This document shows positions 17,153-26,284 of a stretch of 64,000 bases of DNA, piece after piece. Source of the DNA: Acinetobacter marinus (lineage in GTDB: Bacteria; Pseudomonadota; Gammaproteobacteria; Pseudomonadales; Moraxellaceae); assembly GCF_900096915.1 (NCBI RefSeq), contig NZ_FMYK01000003.1:310001-374000 (forward strand), in the 5' to 3' direction. How positions within the stretch are numbered: position 1 is the first letter of the stretch; every line of letters begins with the position of its first letter. The translations under genes were made by a program, and so were the position numbers. Below the pieces are notes generated by a model. The model was not told the origin of the DNA. It searched no databases and saw only the letters and a program-made list of their open reading frames with translations.

Positions 17153-17743
17153 TTGACGCTATTGCTTAACGTCTTACTCAATGTAGTGATTTTACTGGTG
17201 TTTTTGCGTTTTTTGATGCAACTCGCTGGGATTAACTTTTTTAATCCTGTGGTGCAATCGACAGTCAAAGCCACGCAATTTGTCGATGTATTAAACCGAT
17301 CTTTACCGAAACCTGGTAAGGGACGGATTAATCTTGCAGCGATGATTTTGCTGGTGATTTTGTATTTGGTCAAAGTGTCTGTGCTCAGTCATATGGGCGC
17401 AGGCATCACTATTTTTGAAGTGCATTATAAAACCCTTGCCTCGGGTGCAGACAGTCTTTTGCTTGGCACCTTGATGGCGGTGACCGATGGTGTGGTGACG
17501 TTTTGTCGTTATTTGATCTTTGCGGCGATCATCATGAGTTGGGTGACTTTATTCACGCAAAAAAGTGGTCCATTTACTGAAGCAATTCAAGAGTTAGCTG
17601 AACCGCTTTTTGCGCCGTTTCGTAAGATTATGCCAAATATGGGGATGATTGATTTATCTCCTTTATTGGCGATTTTGGCGTTGATTATTATTGATATTGT
17701 GATGACCAATGTGTCTTACGCGGTGATTGGCGGTTATCACTAA
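17153..17743 (+). CDS. yggT: YggT family membrane protein
   Basis: 196 residues from a TTG start preceded by GAGAG. Two copies of the YggT unit are visible: hydrophobic helices around residues 5-25 and 60-80, then 100-130 and 160-190, with NPVVQSTVKATQF and EPLFAPFRKIMPNMGMIDLSPLLA as the paired loops. The family sits in the inner membrane and often lies by proC. Its exact function is not settled, though osmotic-stress roles have been proposed in E. coli. Confidence 0.9.
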   Translation: MTLLLNVLLNVVILLVFLRFLMQLAGINFFNPVVQSTVKATQFVDVLNRSLPKPGKGRINLAAMILLVILYLVKVSVLSHMGAGITIFEVHYKTLASGADSLLLGTLMAVTDGVVTFCRYLIFAAIIMSWVTLFTQKSGPFTEAIQELAEPLFAPFRKIMPNMGMIDLSPLLAILALIIIDIVMTNVSYAVIGGYH

Positions 17744-17785
17744 TTTCTAGTTTTTCATCGTATTCGTTTTTCACCCCATTCAAAT

Positions 17786-17819
17786 AAAAAAACCGATGCA
17801 GATGCATCGGTTTTTTTTG
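17786..17819. terminator. Bidirectional terminator between yggT and the porin gene
   Basis: Stem AAAACCGATGC / GCATCGGTTTT with a 4-nt loop, with A-runs on the left and T-runs on the right. It serves the two converging genes. Confidence 0.88.
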
Positions 17820-17845
17820 TCTAGATCAGACCATTGTGCGTGGAC

Positions 17846-19141
17846 TTAGAACAAGTTCACTGGAATGTCTAAGAATAAACGCCATTCGTTGGTATCGCCA
17901 ATATACGCCGCTGCATAGTAATCATCTGCACGGTAGTATGAGTGACGAACACGTAAGCTGGCATTTTTGGCAAAACCAGATTGTACCGTGTATTTCACTT
18001 GGTTAAAGAATTCACGTTCTTCAGAACCATCATTGGTCAGATTGCCTGCATTATCAGTCGCTTTGATGTCCCAACCATAGACAAATGCTGTCGTCCAATT
18101 TAGACCTTTTAAGCCGATGTTTGAGAAATCATAGTTATATTGCAATTGTACTGATTTTTCATCATTACCGATGAAGTCAGACAAGTAGGAGTTTGGCAAG
18201 TAAACGGTTTGACCGCCATCAGCAACACCACGACCAAGATTGTAGTCATAACCTGTGTTACCAGAGTTTTGCTGGTACGCCACCATCACATTGTGTGGAC
18301 CTGTGTTGTACGCAGCGGATACTGCCCAGATCGAGTTTTGATAGTCATCATCAGCACTACCTAGAGAAGAATATAGACTTGAATTTGCGTCTTTATCCCA
18401 ATTGGTGTGATAGCCACTGAAATCAAAAGTCCATGTACCGTTTGCAACAGGGTGACTATAGTTCGCATTGAGATAATGACGTTCTAAACGATCTTCATTA
18501 TCCACGCCATAATATGCAAATTTAGTTTGGTCGTTCAGCTTGTACTTTGCACCCCAAACAATTGCACTGTCTAATTTATTTTCATCTGTAGAAATTTGAT
18601 CAGAGAATTGGTTCTTGGTGAATTTACCTGCGACCAATTCTAAGTTTTTGATTTCACGGCTGTTGACCAATGTCCCTGTGAAATATTCAGGCACCATACG
18701 TGCGGTGTTGCTCGCAAGCACAGGAAGGTCAAGCACTTGTGTACCATAGCGTACTTCGGTATTTGAAATACGTGCTTTGACACTTGCACCACCACGCGCC
18801 CAATGATCATACGGTTCGCCTTGATCATTACGTGGCACCATGTTGTTGCCCGAATTGTTGTTTTCAGTCAATCCAACAGAAAAATCACCAACTGCACCGA
18901 CACCAAAACCAACAATACCTTTGGTGTAGCCTGACTCAAGGTTAACAATCGCAGATTCGACCGCAGAGCTGGTATCGTCTCGACCTTCTTTTTTATCACG
19001 GTGGATATAACCAGTACGGAATAGGATTGAGCCATCCGCATCTTCAACAAAGCCTTTAGACTCAGATTGTTCGCTAGCGAAAGCGCTGCTGATCATTGCA
19101 GATTGAATGAGGAGCAACAGGGCAATTTTTTTCGGTTGCAT
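17846..19141 (-). CDS. OprD family outer-membrane porin
   Basis: 431 residues with a cleavable signal peptide ending in ASSAFA-like residues (about 1-23). The mature part alternates polar and hydrophobic residues like a beta-barrel and ends in Phe, the usual outer-membrane sorting signal. The segments FVEDADGSILFRTGYIHRDKK, NTEVRYGTQVLDLPVLASN and MVPEYFTGTLV are typical of the OprD family of 18-stranded substrate-specific channels. The substrate cannot be read from the sequence. The gene is monocistronic. Confidence 0.88.
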   Translation of the reverse strand: MQPKKIALLLLIQSAMISSAFASEQSESKGFVEDADGSILFRTGYIHRDKKEGRDDTSSAVESAIVNLESGYTKGIVGFGVGAVGDFSVGLTENNNSGNNMVPRNDQGEPYDHWARGGASVKARISNTEVRYGTQVLDLPVLASNTARMVPEYFTGTLVNSREIKNLELVAGKFTKNQFSDQISTDENKLDSAIVWGAKYKLNDQTKFAYYGVDNEDRLERHYLNANYSHPVANGTWTFDFSGYHTNWDKDANSSLYSSLGSADDDYQNSIWAVSAAYNTGPHNVMVAYQQNSGNTGYDYNLGRGVADGGQTVYLPNSYLSDFIGNDEKSVQLQYNYDFSNIGLKGLNWTTAFVYGWDIKATDNAGNLTNDGSEEREFFNQVKYTVQSGFAKNASLRVRHSYYRADDYYAAAYIGDTNEWRLFLDIPVNLF

Positions 19142-19361
19142 CTGGTGAAGCCTTAAAAATACAAAGAGGCGGATTGTACTACATATTTATAATAAAAAAT
19201 AAACTGATTCATTCCTATTGGTTATAAATTTAGCAGTTTTTTGACTAAAGTATAATGTTTTGTAACATCTGCGAGCGACAATAAATCATAAGAATCATTT
19301 GACAGTTGTTAAACGATCGTTTAAAAATATAGTTGTCAATTTAAAATATTGGAAAAGTACA

Positions 19362-20162
19362 ATGAGTGCAGAACAAAATCATCAAGGCAAAGTCAGCCGT
19401 GAAATTATCCATGATCATATTTTATTGCTCGGACTTGACCGTGCAGAGAAATATAATGCCTTTGATAGCCATTTGATTCATGCCTTAGCCGATGAGTTAA
19501 CCGCCTATGAAGCGGATGATAATTTGCGCTGTGTAGTGATTTTTGCACATGGTAAGCATTTCACTGCTGGGCTTGACCTGATGGAGCTACAGCCAAAACT
19601 CAAAGATGGCGTATTCCAGTTTGATGATCAAACCATTAACCCGTGGGGCATCAAAGGTAAACAACGTACTAAGCCGATGGTCGTTGCGGTGCATGGTTAT
19701 TGCTATACCGCAGGGATTGAGTTGATGCTGAATGCCGATGTGGTCATTGCCAGTGAGCAGACTGAATTTGCACAAATGTAAGTACAGCGTGGCATCATGC
19801 CATTTGGCGGGGCGACGGTGCGCTTTGTACAGGCTGCAGGTTGGCAAAAAGCCATGCCGTATTTACTCACAGGGAAAAAGTTCGACAGTCAAACCGCACT
19901 CGATCTCAATCTGATTTCTGAAATTGCCAAAGATGGAACGCAACTTGAACGTGCGATCGAGATGGCACAAGAGATCAGCGCTGCTGCACCACTCGCGGTC
20001 AAAGCCTTAATTGCCGCAGCGACCGAAGCCCAATTGCATGGACAGCAATATGCCTTTGATCGGATGAATAGCTATTTACCTGCTTTGTTTGCCTCGCAAG
20101 ATGCGATGGAAGGGGTAATGGCTATGATGCAAAAACGTCCACCAAAGTTTCAGGGGAAGTAA
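19362..20162 (+). pseudogene. Crotonase/enoyl-CoA hydratase-family gene with in-frame stop
   Basis: One frame runs from the ATG at 19362 to 20162 (266 codons) and is interrupted only by TAA at 19779-19781. The left part carries LDRAEKYNAFDSHL, GKHFTAGLDLMEL (oxyanion-hole region) and GYCYTAGIELMLNADVVIA. After the stop the same frame continues with VQRGIMPFGGATVRF and the C-terminal helices. In crotonases this spot reads FAQMEVQRG, so a Glu codon has probably become TAA by one base change. Everything else looks intact, so the loss is recent, or it is a sequencing error. Confidence 0.85.
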
Positions 20163-20246
20163 ATAGTTGCTTTCAGTTTTTTTATTTTCAATTTGAATGA
20201 TTTGAAATTTTGGTCAAAACCATTTCCTTTACCTAAGAGAAATACG

Positions 20247-21143
20247 ATGAATGCGCAAACACAATTCTCCCTACAAGCGGTTGATCAGCAATCGTTAACT
20301 TTCCATGCCTTAGATAATTATGCGTTATCGGGTGTTCGCTATCGTCCAAAATCGCAGATTATTGCCAACATGATCATCGCCAATGCGACAGGTGTACCAC
20401 AGGCGTTTTATCGTCGTTTTGCGCTGTATATGGCAGAGAGAGGTTTTCAAGTCTTTACTTTTGATTATCGTGGTATTGCGCAGTCTGCACCGAAGTCGCT
20501 GAAAGGCTTTGAGATGGATTATCTCGACTGGGGACAATTGGACTTGTCAGGTGTGATTAATCAGGTAGCCAAAGACGCTGCAAAAGATGGCATCAAGACG
20601 TTTCTCATCGGGCATTCATATGGTGGGCAGGCGCTTGGCTTGGTGAATAATTCACAGAAACTCACGGCGTGTATGACTTTTGGCAGTGGTGTCGGCTGGA
20701 AAGGCTATATGCCAAAAGTTGAAGCCTTTAAAGTGTCGATCATTTGGAATGTGGTTTTTCCTGCGATGGCGCTACGCTATGGCTATGTGCCGTGGAGCAA
20801 GCTGAAGATGGGCGCAGATTTGCCCTTAGGCGTGTATCAACAATGGAAGCAGTGGTGCAAATATCCAAACTACTTCTTTGATGATCCTGATATGCAATAT
20901 CTGCATGCGCAATATGCCAAAGTCACCACGCCGATCATCGCTGTGACTTCGACCGATGATGAATGGGCGATGCCGATCTCACGTGATGCCTTGCATGTGC
21001 ATTATAAAAATGCGCAGGTCACGAATAATGATCTTACTCCGCAACAATTTGGCTTAAAGCAGATTGGACATATGGGCTATTTTCGTCAAGGCGCTGAGCA
21101 GATTTGGGATCATGTGATTGGTCAGTTTCAGCAGTATTTGTAA
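20247..21143 (+). CDS. Alpha/beta hydrolase, YdeN/serine-hydrolase-like
   Basis: 298 residues from the ATG at 20247, which has AAGAGA before it; a longer frame from 20193 lacks support. It is cytoplasmic, with no signal peptide. The nucleophile elbow is GHSYGGQ near residue 125, preceded by FTFDYRGIAQSAP and DWGQLDLSGVI. An Asp (TSTDDEWA) and a late His (QIGHMGYFR) complete the triad. It is paralogous to the hydrolase at 44.2-45.1 kb, sharing FDxRGI, WGQLDL and IGHM. A TetR regulator lies 345 bp downstream. The substrate is unknown. Confidence 0.85.
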   Translation: MNAQTQFSLQAVDQQSLTFHALDNYALSGVRYRPKSQIIANMIIANATGVPQAFYRRFALYMAERGFQVFTFDYRGIAQSAPKSLKGFEMDYLDWGQLDLSGVINQVAKDAAKDGIKTFLIGHSYGGQALGLVNNSQKLTACMTFGSGVGWKGYMPKVEAFKVSIIWNVVFPAMALRYGYVPWSKLKMGADLPLGVYQQWKQWCKYPNYFFDDPDMQYLHAQYAKVTTPIIAVTSTDDEWAMPISRDALHVHYKNAQVTNNDLTPQQFGLKQIGHMGYFRQGAEQIWDHVIGQFQQYL

Positions 21144-21488
21144 TTCGACAGTATCTTGTTAAAAGAATACTTAACCTGAGTTCTATAAAATTAGTACTTT
21201 ATGGTATTGAAAATAAAATATTTTCGGCAAGTTCTTAAGGTGTGTGCTTATATGTTGGGATTAACCTTCGGTTGGACTTACTTTTCTTTCGGGAAAAGTA
21301 AGCAAAACCATTTTGTCAGTCGCAAACTCGGTCAAATATCAAAATTTATCCAATACCTTGAAAAACGTCATTTTGCTAATGTTGTTCTGACCTCGAACAA
21401 TGCGACTGACGTTCGCACGTAGCATAAAGTTTTTACTCATCTTATGCCGAACTGAACTTAAATTGAAAGCACTTAGGATAGGAAAATC
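21144..21488. other. Gap before the TetR gene
   Basis: A 345-bp gap. It holds one strong hairpin (21277-21302) and the TetR promoter. The 73-codon plus-strand frame across it has no family features and runs through the hairpin, so I do not call it. Confidence 0.4.
21277..21302. repeat. 10-bp inverted repeat CTTACTTTTC...GAAAAGTAAG
   Basis: A perfect 10-bp stem with a 6-nt TTTCGG loop. It could be a terminator for the hydrolase gene or a dispersed palindromic repeat. The absence of a T-run after it favours a repeat. Confidence 0.45.
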
Positions 21489-22046
21489 ATGCGTCCAAAT
21501 AAACTGAGTCGTAGCGAAATCATCAGTCACTGTGCCAAGCTGTTTAAACAACATGGTTATGCAGGCACCAGTATGCAGATGTTGGCACAGTCTTGTGGAC
21601 TGACGAAGGGTGCATTTTATTATTACTACAATAATAAAGAACAGTTGTTGATGGATATTTTGCAAGAGATTCATCAGCAGTTGATTGGCTATTTAAATCC
21701 GATTGCCAATGATCAAAACCTGAGTGTTGCAGAGCGCTTCGCCACCATGCACAGCAAAGCGGTGCAATATTTTTCTATTGGTGAAGTGGGTTGTTTGATG
21801 GCGATTATTTCGATTGAGTCTTTACACACGTTGCCTGAAGCTAAGCCGTTGATTCGTGGTTTTTTTCAAGATTGGGAAAATGCGATGTATCCGCTATTTG
21901 CGGAAAAGTATGATGAGGCGGAAGCACGACGACTTGCCAAGCAGAGTGTAGCGGACTATGAGGGCGCAATTTTGATGTATCGCTTTACCGAAGATACTTT
22001 TTATATCGAGCAGGTGGAAAGGCGGATAAGAACTGTTATTGGGTGA
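21489..22046 (+). CDS. TetR/AcrR family transcriptional regulator
   Basis: 185 residues. The N-terminal helix-turn-helix (EIISHCAKLFKQHGYAGTSM, then LAQSCGLTKGAFYYYYNNKE) is a typical TetR DNA-binding domain at residues 8-52. The C-terminal ligand-binding part is helical and matches no specific subgroup I know. The likely targets are the adjacent hydrolase or the crotonase pseudogene, judged only by position. The ATG follows AGGA. Confidence 0.92.
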   Translation: MRPNKLSRSEIISHCAKLFKQHGYAGTSMQMLAQSCGLTKGAFYYYYNNKEQLLMDILQEIHQQLIGYLNPIANDQNLSVAERFATMHSKAVQYFSIGEVGCLMAIISIESLHTLPEAKPLIRGFFQDWENAMYPLFAEKYDEAEARRLAKQSVADYEGAILMYRFTEDTFYIEQVERRIRTVIG

Positions 22047-22121
22047 GTAGGTTTTGCGCTTTAATCTTGAATATTTGTTTGGGGGCATAGGGCGTTAAGT
22101 ATATTACAAAGATACCTACAG

Positions 22122-22169
22122 GATCAGATTTGAGCTCATACAATCAAATGTACTGACTCTAATCTGATC
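22122..22169 (-). terminator. Possible terminator hairpin after the XRE gene
   Basis: GATCAGATT-GAG pairs with CTC-AATCTGATC with one mismatch around a loop of about 23 nt. It lies just after the minus-strand XRE gene stop. The T-run is poor. Confidence 0.3.
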
Positions 22170-22175
22170 TTACTT

Positions 22176-22394
22176 CTAATCTGGATCAGATTCGTCTTGA
22201 TATTCCAGTAAATCTCCAGGTTGACAATCGAGTGCACTACAAAGCGCTTCCATCGTTGAAAATCGAATCGCTCGTGCTTTCCCCGTCTTTAAAATTGAAA
22301 GGTTTGGCAAACTAATATCGACGATTTCTGATAACTCACTTAAGCTCATTTTTCGGCGAGCAAGCATCACATCCAAGTTAACAATAATAGGCAT
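22176..22394 (-). CDS. Small XRE-family regulator
   Basis: A 72-residue protein made almost entirely of a Cro/C1 helix-turn-helix: MLARRKMSLSELSEIVDISLPNLSILKTGKARAIRF. The tail (LDCQPGDLLEY) is typical of the YozG-like group that accompanies DUF2975 membrane proteins. Its start is one base after the stop of the DUF2975 gene, so the two are surely co-translated. Confidence 0.9.
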   Translation of the reverse strand: MPIIVNLDVMLARRKMSLSELSEIVDISLPNLSILKTGKARAIRFSTMEALCSALDCQPGDLLEYQDESDPD

Positions 22395-22395
22395 A

Positions 22396-22950
22396 TTACA
22401 CCGTCAATTTCGCTTCGTTTTCTAATTCGATTCCACGTTTCACGATTTTTACCCCCGCAAAAACCAGCCCAGCCAATAGTAATTTATCAGGTGCCATTAA
22501 CAAGGTGAGGAATACTGAAACATTCGGATCAAAAACGACTCTATCGTCTAAAATTACTAAGGATAAGTAACACACTGAAAAATAAAAAATATCAATTAAT
22601 CCAACAATCAATAAGCGTATAGAAACCTTGCGAAGAAGGTGATACATCGGGGTGGTAAAGAATCCATGACGTGTTGCATATGAATAGACATCGTGCATTG
22701 ACCATAACGACCAGACTAATAAACATGTCCTGACTAACCACAAACCCACCATCAGCGATAAGGTTGCTATAGGAAATTCTGTATAAGGAATGTCTGTTCC
22801 ATCAGCAGTATGCCAATTCGTAGAGCCGATGCTCATGATCAACTGAATTGGGCTAGAAAAAAGAATGAAAATAGCCCATCCCCTGACAAACAAAGAGATC
22901 CATTTGCCTAAACTTGTTTTTGAGGTTGTGTTGGTTTGTGGAGTGTTCAT
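22396..22950 (-). CDS. DUF2975 family membrane protein
   Basis: 184 residues with four hydrophobic segments at roughly 17-42, 63-83, 110-133 and 145-167. Two-gene units of a DUF2975 membrane protein followed by a small XRE regulator are common in bacteria and may form a membrane-linked regulatory pair. Mechanism and signal are unknown. The frame is intact. Confidence 0.82.
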   Translation of the reverse strand: MNTPQTNTTSKTSLGKWISLFVRGWAIFILFSSPIQLIMSIGSTNWHTADGTDIPYTEFPIATLSLMVGLWLVRTCLLVWSLWSMHDVYSYATRHGFFTTPMYHLLRKVSIRLLIVGLIDIFYFSVCYLSLVILDDRVVFDPNVSVFLTLLMAPDKLLLAGLVFAGVKIVKRGIELENEAKLTV

Positions 22951-23121
22951 GCGTGTGATTCAAAAAATATAAAAAGTGTCAAAAGCGCTGTGCTTCGGGC
23001 GATGCAGGATTCATATCATATACCAAACTTGATTTTTTGGGTATGTTTTATGTAAAACATTAGATATTTATCGAAAAACGATATATAGTTTCTCTTAATC
23101 AATAAGCGATTAGGAGTATTT

Positions 23122-23415
23122 ATGAAGCGTATAGTTGTATTGATGGTGGTTTTAATGAGTGTGCTTGCAGGTTGCGTAAGCACTCAAGCAGAACGGAAGT
23201 CCGCCGCACGTGGTGCACTCATTGGCGCTGCGGGTGGGGCATTGATCTCTGCTGCAACGGGTGGCGACATCGGACAAGGTGCTGCAATCGGTGCGGCGAG
23301 TGGTGCAACGATTGGTGTGATTCGTGAGAATGGAAAGGAGCGCAGAGTCTATCGAGACAATAACGGCAGACGCTACTGGCATGATGATCGAAATCACCGT
23401 CGTTACATTCGATAA
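23122..23415 (+). CDS. Glycine-zipper lipoprotein
   Basis: 97 residues. The signal peptide ends in the lipobox VLAGC (Cys18). The middle is a glycine zipper (GALIGAAGGALISAATGG, then GAAIGAASGATIG), and the C-terminus is basic and aromatic (RRYWHDDRNHRRYIR). Such proteins insert in the outer membrane or periplasm and often respond to envelope stress. A strong ribosome-binding site (TAGGAGT) precedes the ATG. Specific function is unknown. Confidence 0.85.
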   Translation: MKRIVVLMVVLMSVLAGCVSTQAERKSAARGALIGAAGGALISAATGGDIGQGAAIGAASGATIGVIRENGKERRVYRDNNGRRYWHDDRNHRRYIR

Positions 23416-23647
23416 TGATTTTGATTTAGCGATGATTTGGTTGGATAGCTATCCACTGTGGTCTGATCTATCCCCACTTTATCTCTAGCGAATAATCTCT
23501 AGCGAATAAATTGCCGCCTCTCTCATCCTAAATCTTACTTTTATAGAACAACCCTTGTTTAGGCGTACTGTCAAAGTGAGAGAGGCTTCATCTATGTATT
23601 TTTTATTGTTCAATATTTCAATGGCATCAACGCCAAAGGAGTCAATT

Positions 23648-23989
23648 ATGAAAAAGCAACTGATCACACCACTTTTGGTATCTCTTGTTTTTGTATCTAC
23701 TATGTCATCAGCTGAAACAGCATATGTTGGCGAAGCGCCACAAAAAAATCTTACGCAATCTGATAAAGAAAGTTTTATGCAACGGATCATTACTTTGCAG
23801 ATTGAGGCAATCAAAAAATCCTTCTCAGCGGCAGATGTAAACCACGACGGTAAATTATCTAAGTCTGAAATTGAAAAGGCAAATCCCGATGTTGCCAAGA
23901 AATTTACAGCATTTGACACAGATCAGGATGGGTTTTTAACCATTGAAGAAATCTTTGCTGGATTAAAACTTTTAGATACATCGAAATGA
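23648..23989 (+). CDS. Secreted EF-hand calcium-binding protein
   Basis: 113 residues from the ATG at 23648, which follows AAAGGAG; the longer frame from 23555 would add an unlikely leader. A signal peptide ends near MSSAETA (about residue 22). Two EF-hand loops are visible: DVNHDGKLSKSE and DTDQDGFLTIEE, with acidic residues at positions 1, 3, 5 and 12 of each loop. It is probably a periplasmic calcium-binding protein. The partner is unknown. Confidence 0.85.
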   Translation: MKKQLITPLLVSLVFVSTMSSAETAYVGEAPQKNLTQSDKESFMQRIITLQIEAIKKSFSAADVNHDGKLSKSEIEKANPDVAKKFTAFDTDQDGFLTIEEIFAGLKLLDTSK

Positions 23990-24145
23990 TTTGATGGTTA
24001 ACGACTCCTCAAAAAGTATGGGTAATGTTTTTGAGGAGTGGGCTAGTTCATAGTGATGGTCTAAATACTTGAGTCCAGACGCATATTGCACAATCATGAA
24101 TGGTCTGCTGTATATGGTCAGGTTTTACATTCAAAGGAAATTTAA

Positions 24146-25045
24146 ATGAAAAAAATCTTAATTACATCTTGCGCCTTACTTTTTGGTCTGACAGGCTGTG
24201 CGGCGCTTGAACAAGCCCTTACGCTGACAGAAGAAAAAATCACCAGTGTGCAAACATCCTCCCCGCTCGAAAAACAGTATAGTGCATTTGGAAAATATGC
24301 GGTGAATTCCGTCAAATATCCAGTTAACGACAATGAGCTCAAAGAATTTACCGTCTATTACCCCCAAAATGCACCATCAGGAGAAAAATTCCCGTTAGTT
24401 GTGATGGTTAATGGTAGTGGTACGCCTTCTTCCAAATATTTACCCGTGTTTAAACATTTGGCTAGCTGGGGCTTCATCGTGATAGGCTCTGAAGAGCTCT
24501 CTTCGTGGAGCGGAAAAGGGGCTTCAACATCTTTGGACTTTGCACTGAAACTAAACCAAGATAAAAAAAGCCCGATATTTCAAAAAATCAATATCAACAA
24601 GATAGGCGTGGCAGGACACTCGCAAGGCGGTGCAGGTGCGATTAATCTCGCTACCAATCAGCCTAATAGCAATAGGGTGCGCTCACTTTATACTGCCAGT
24701 TCAACTAGAAGAGAAGGCGAAGCAAATTTGTTTGAATTCTCGCCGTGGAAAGTCCGCCAACCCTACTTTGCCGTTACGGGAGATGGGGCTTTCGACCAAA
24801 AAATTGCACCCATCGCATCAATGATAGAAAATCAGGCTAAAACCAGCAAGAGCACGCTAAGCGTTGTAGCCCAACGAAAAGGGCAAGATCATGGAGCAAT
24901 GCTATACATCAGCAATGGCTATATGACAGCTTGGTTTTTATACACGTTAAATGGCGACAACCAAGCAAAACAGGTTTTTGCAGGAAGGCAACCTGAAATA
25001 AAGCAGAACACGAATTGGCAAGATGTTCGTATAAAAGGCAATTGA
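24146..25045 (+). CDS. Alpha/beta hydrolase lipoprotein, chlorophyllase/PETase-like
   Basis: 299 residues with lipobox FGLTGC (Cys18), so it should be anchored in the envelope. The hydrolase core has FPLVVMVNGSGTPSSKY (oxyanion region), the nucleophile elbow GHSQGG near residue 161, VTGDGAFD and DHGAML as likely acid and His regions. This layout matches the dienelactone hydrolase / poly(ethylene terephthalate) hydrolase-like lipases. The substrate is not known. A good AAAGGAA site precedes the ATG. Confidence 0.85.
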   Translation: MKKILITSCALLFGLTGCAALEQALTLTEEKITSVQTSSPLEKQYSAFGKYAVNSVKYPVNDNELKEFTVYYPQNAPSGEKFPLVVMVNGSGTPSSKYLPVFKHLASWGFIVIGSEELSSWSGKGASTSLDFALKLNQDKKSPIFQKININKIGVAGHSQGGAGAINLATNQPNSNRVRSLYTASSTRREGEANLFEFSPWKVRQPYFAVTGDGAFDQKIAPIASMIENQAKTSKSTLSVVAQRKGQDHGAMLYISNGYMTAWFLYTLNGDNQAKQVFAGRQPEIKQNTNWQDVRIKGN

Positions 25046-25078
25046 TTGACTCACTGTGATGTGTCGTAAAGGATTGAT

Positions 25079-25198
25079 ATGAAAACATGGCAAAAGCGAG
25101 TGCTGATAGTCAGTATTCTCGTGGTATTTGGATTTTTTTCAGGGTGGTTAAGCCTTAATTTATTCCTTGATTTCATACTAGGCGGTAGGTTGTTTTGA
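25079..25198 (+). CDS. Small membrane protein, 39 aa, coupled to the esterase gene
   Basis: The ATG at 25079 opens a 39-codon frame: MKTWQKRVLIVSILVVFG at the N-terminus (basic start, then a hydrophobic helix) and a second hydrophobic stretch to LGGRLF. The TGA at 25196-25198 overlaps the ATG of the esterase gene by one base (TGATG), the classic sign of translational coupling. It is too small for family recognition. It may be a true small membrane protein or a leader that sets esterase translation. Confidence 0.5.
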   Translation: MKTWQKRVLIVSILVVFGFFSGWLSLNLFLDFILGGRLF

Positions 25199-26157
25199 TG
25201 ATAAAAAAAACATGGGGAATGATATACCTCCTTACATTTATCTTCTCATTCGCTCTTGGCATCTTTTTAACACCATTCCTTTCGCCAAGTTTTGCAGGTA
25301 TCGAACAAGTCAATTGGGATGACTCGATGGGCACTATTGTTAAAGACATTCCATATTCACGAGGAGCATTGAATAAATTTGATCTTTATTTGCCTAGAGA
25401 TCAACACAAAGCGACAAAACTGGTTGTCTATATTCATGCAGGCGGTTTTACTGGAGGAGATAAGGCTGATGATGAGCATATTGCAAAATACTTTAGTTCC
25501 AAAGGCTATGTGACAGCAACCATAAATTATTCACTGCGCAAAGAAAATAATAACGTCAATGTGCTACAGATGTCTGAAGAAATCAAACAGGGCATTTCGG
25601 CGATCGTTCTAGAGGCTGAGCAAAGAGGTTTCAACCTTGATGGAATGGCTGTTGCGGGTGGTTCTGCAGGTGGAACTTTAGCAATGATTTATGCTTATCG
25701 GGATGCTGAGCAAGCACCAATTCCAGTAAAAATGGTGATATCAATGGTCGGTCCAGCATCATTTGATCCGAGTAAATGGTTTGGTCTGGATAATCATTAT
25801 GTTTCAGATGAGACAGCAATTGTGGGTGCAAATTTTGTATCAATCATGACAGGAGAGCATGTTTCTGCACAGATGATGCGTACTGGACAATTTCAACATA
25901 TACTCAAGCCCATTACGCCTTCGGCACTGCTCACACCTCAAGCACCGCCGACTTTAGTGGCTTATGGTGCTTTAGATAAAGTTGCGCCTTTTGCTGCAAG
26001 CGCAGCATTAATTGAGGCGTTGAAAACTCAAGGCATCATCCACGATGTAATCATTTTTCCAAATTCTGGACATGCGCTGAACCGTGATAGAAAGGTGGCA
26101 AATAAGCTGGGTGATAAAATCAATGATTATCTCGAAACCTATATGCCAATTAATTAA
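25198..26157 (+). CDS. Alpha/beta hydrolase, HSL/carboxylesterase type
   Basis: 319 residues from the ATG at 25198. An N-terminal hydrophobic segment (residues 7-28) followed by FAGIEQ is a signal peptide or anchor, so the enzyme acts in the envelope. The HAGGF motif is the oxyanion-hole equivalent of HGGG, the nucleophile elbow is GGSAGG near residue 155, and the likely acid and base are YGALDKVAP and SGHALN. This is the hormone-sensitive-lipase-like esterase pattern. It is the third hydrolase in this 6-kb stretch. The substrate is unknown. Confidence 0.85.
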   Translation: MIKKTWGMIYLLTFIFSFALGIFLTPFLSPSFAGIEQVNWDDSMGTIVKDIPYSRGALNKFDLYLPRDQHKATKLVVYIHAGGFTGGDKADDEHIAKYFSSKGYVTATINYSLRKENNNVNVLQMSEEIKQGISAIVLEAEQRGFNLDGMAVAGGSAGGTLAMIYAYRDAEQAPIPVKMVISMVGPASFDPSKWFGLDNHYVSDETAIVGANFVSIMTGEHVSAQMMRTGQFQHILKPITPSALLTPQAPPTLVAYGALDKVAPFAASAALIEALKTQGIIHDVIIFPNSGHALNRDRKVANKLGDKINDYLETYMPIN

Positions 26158-26235
26158 GTCATGGCGAACCACATTTCCATTCCACTCAAAGCGAATTGAC
26201 TGTAAGTTTAAATTTTTCATAGTAATAAATACAAA

Positions 26236-26265
26236 ATAAACCCCACGCCGTAGCGCAGGGTTTAT
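26236..26265 (-). terminator. Terminator downstream of lon
   Basis: On the minus strand, ATAAACCC pairs with GGGTTTAT, with inner pairs around a TACG loop, followed by TTTTGTATTTATT. It lies 20 nt past the lon stop. Confidence 0.75.
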
Positions 26266-26284
26266 CTGTTTTGACATCAGCAGC

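Noticed and set aside
21201..21422. 73-codon plus frame before the TetR gene
   Set aside because: It runs through an inverted repeat, has no good ribosome-binding site and no conserved feature.
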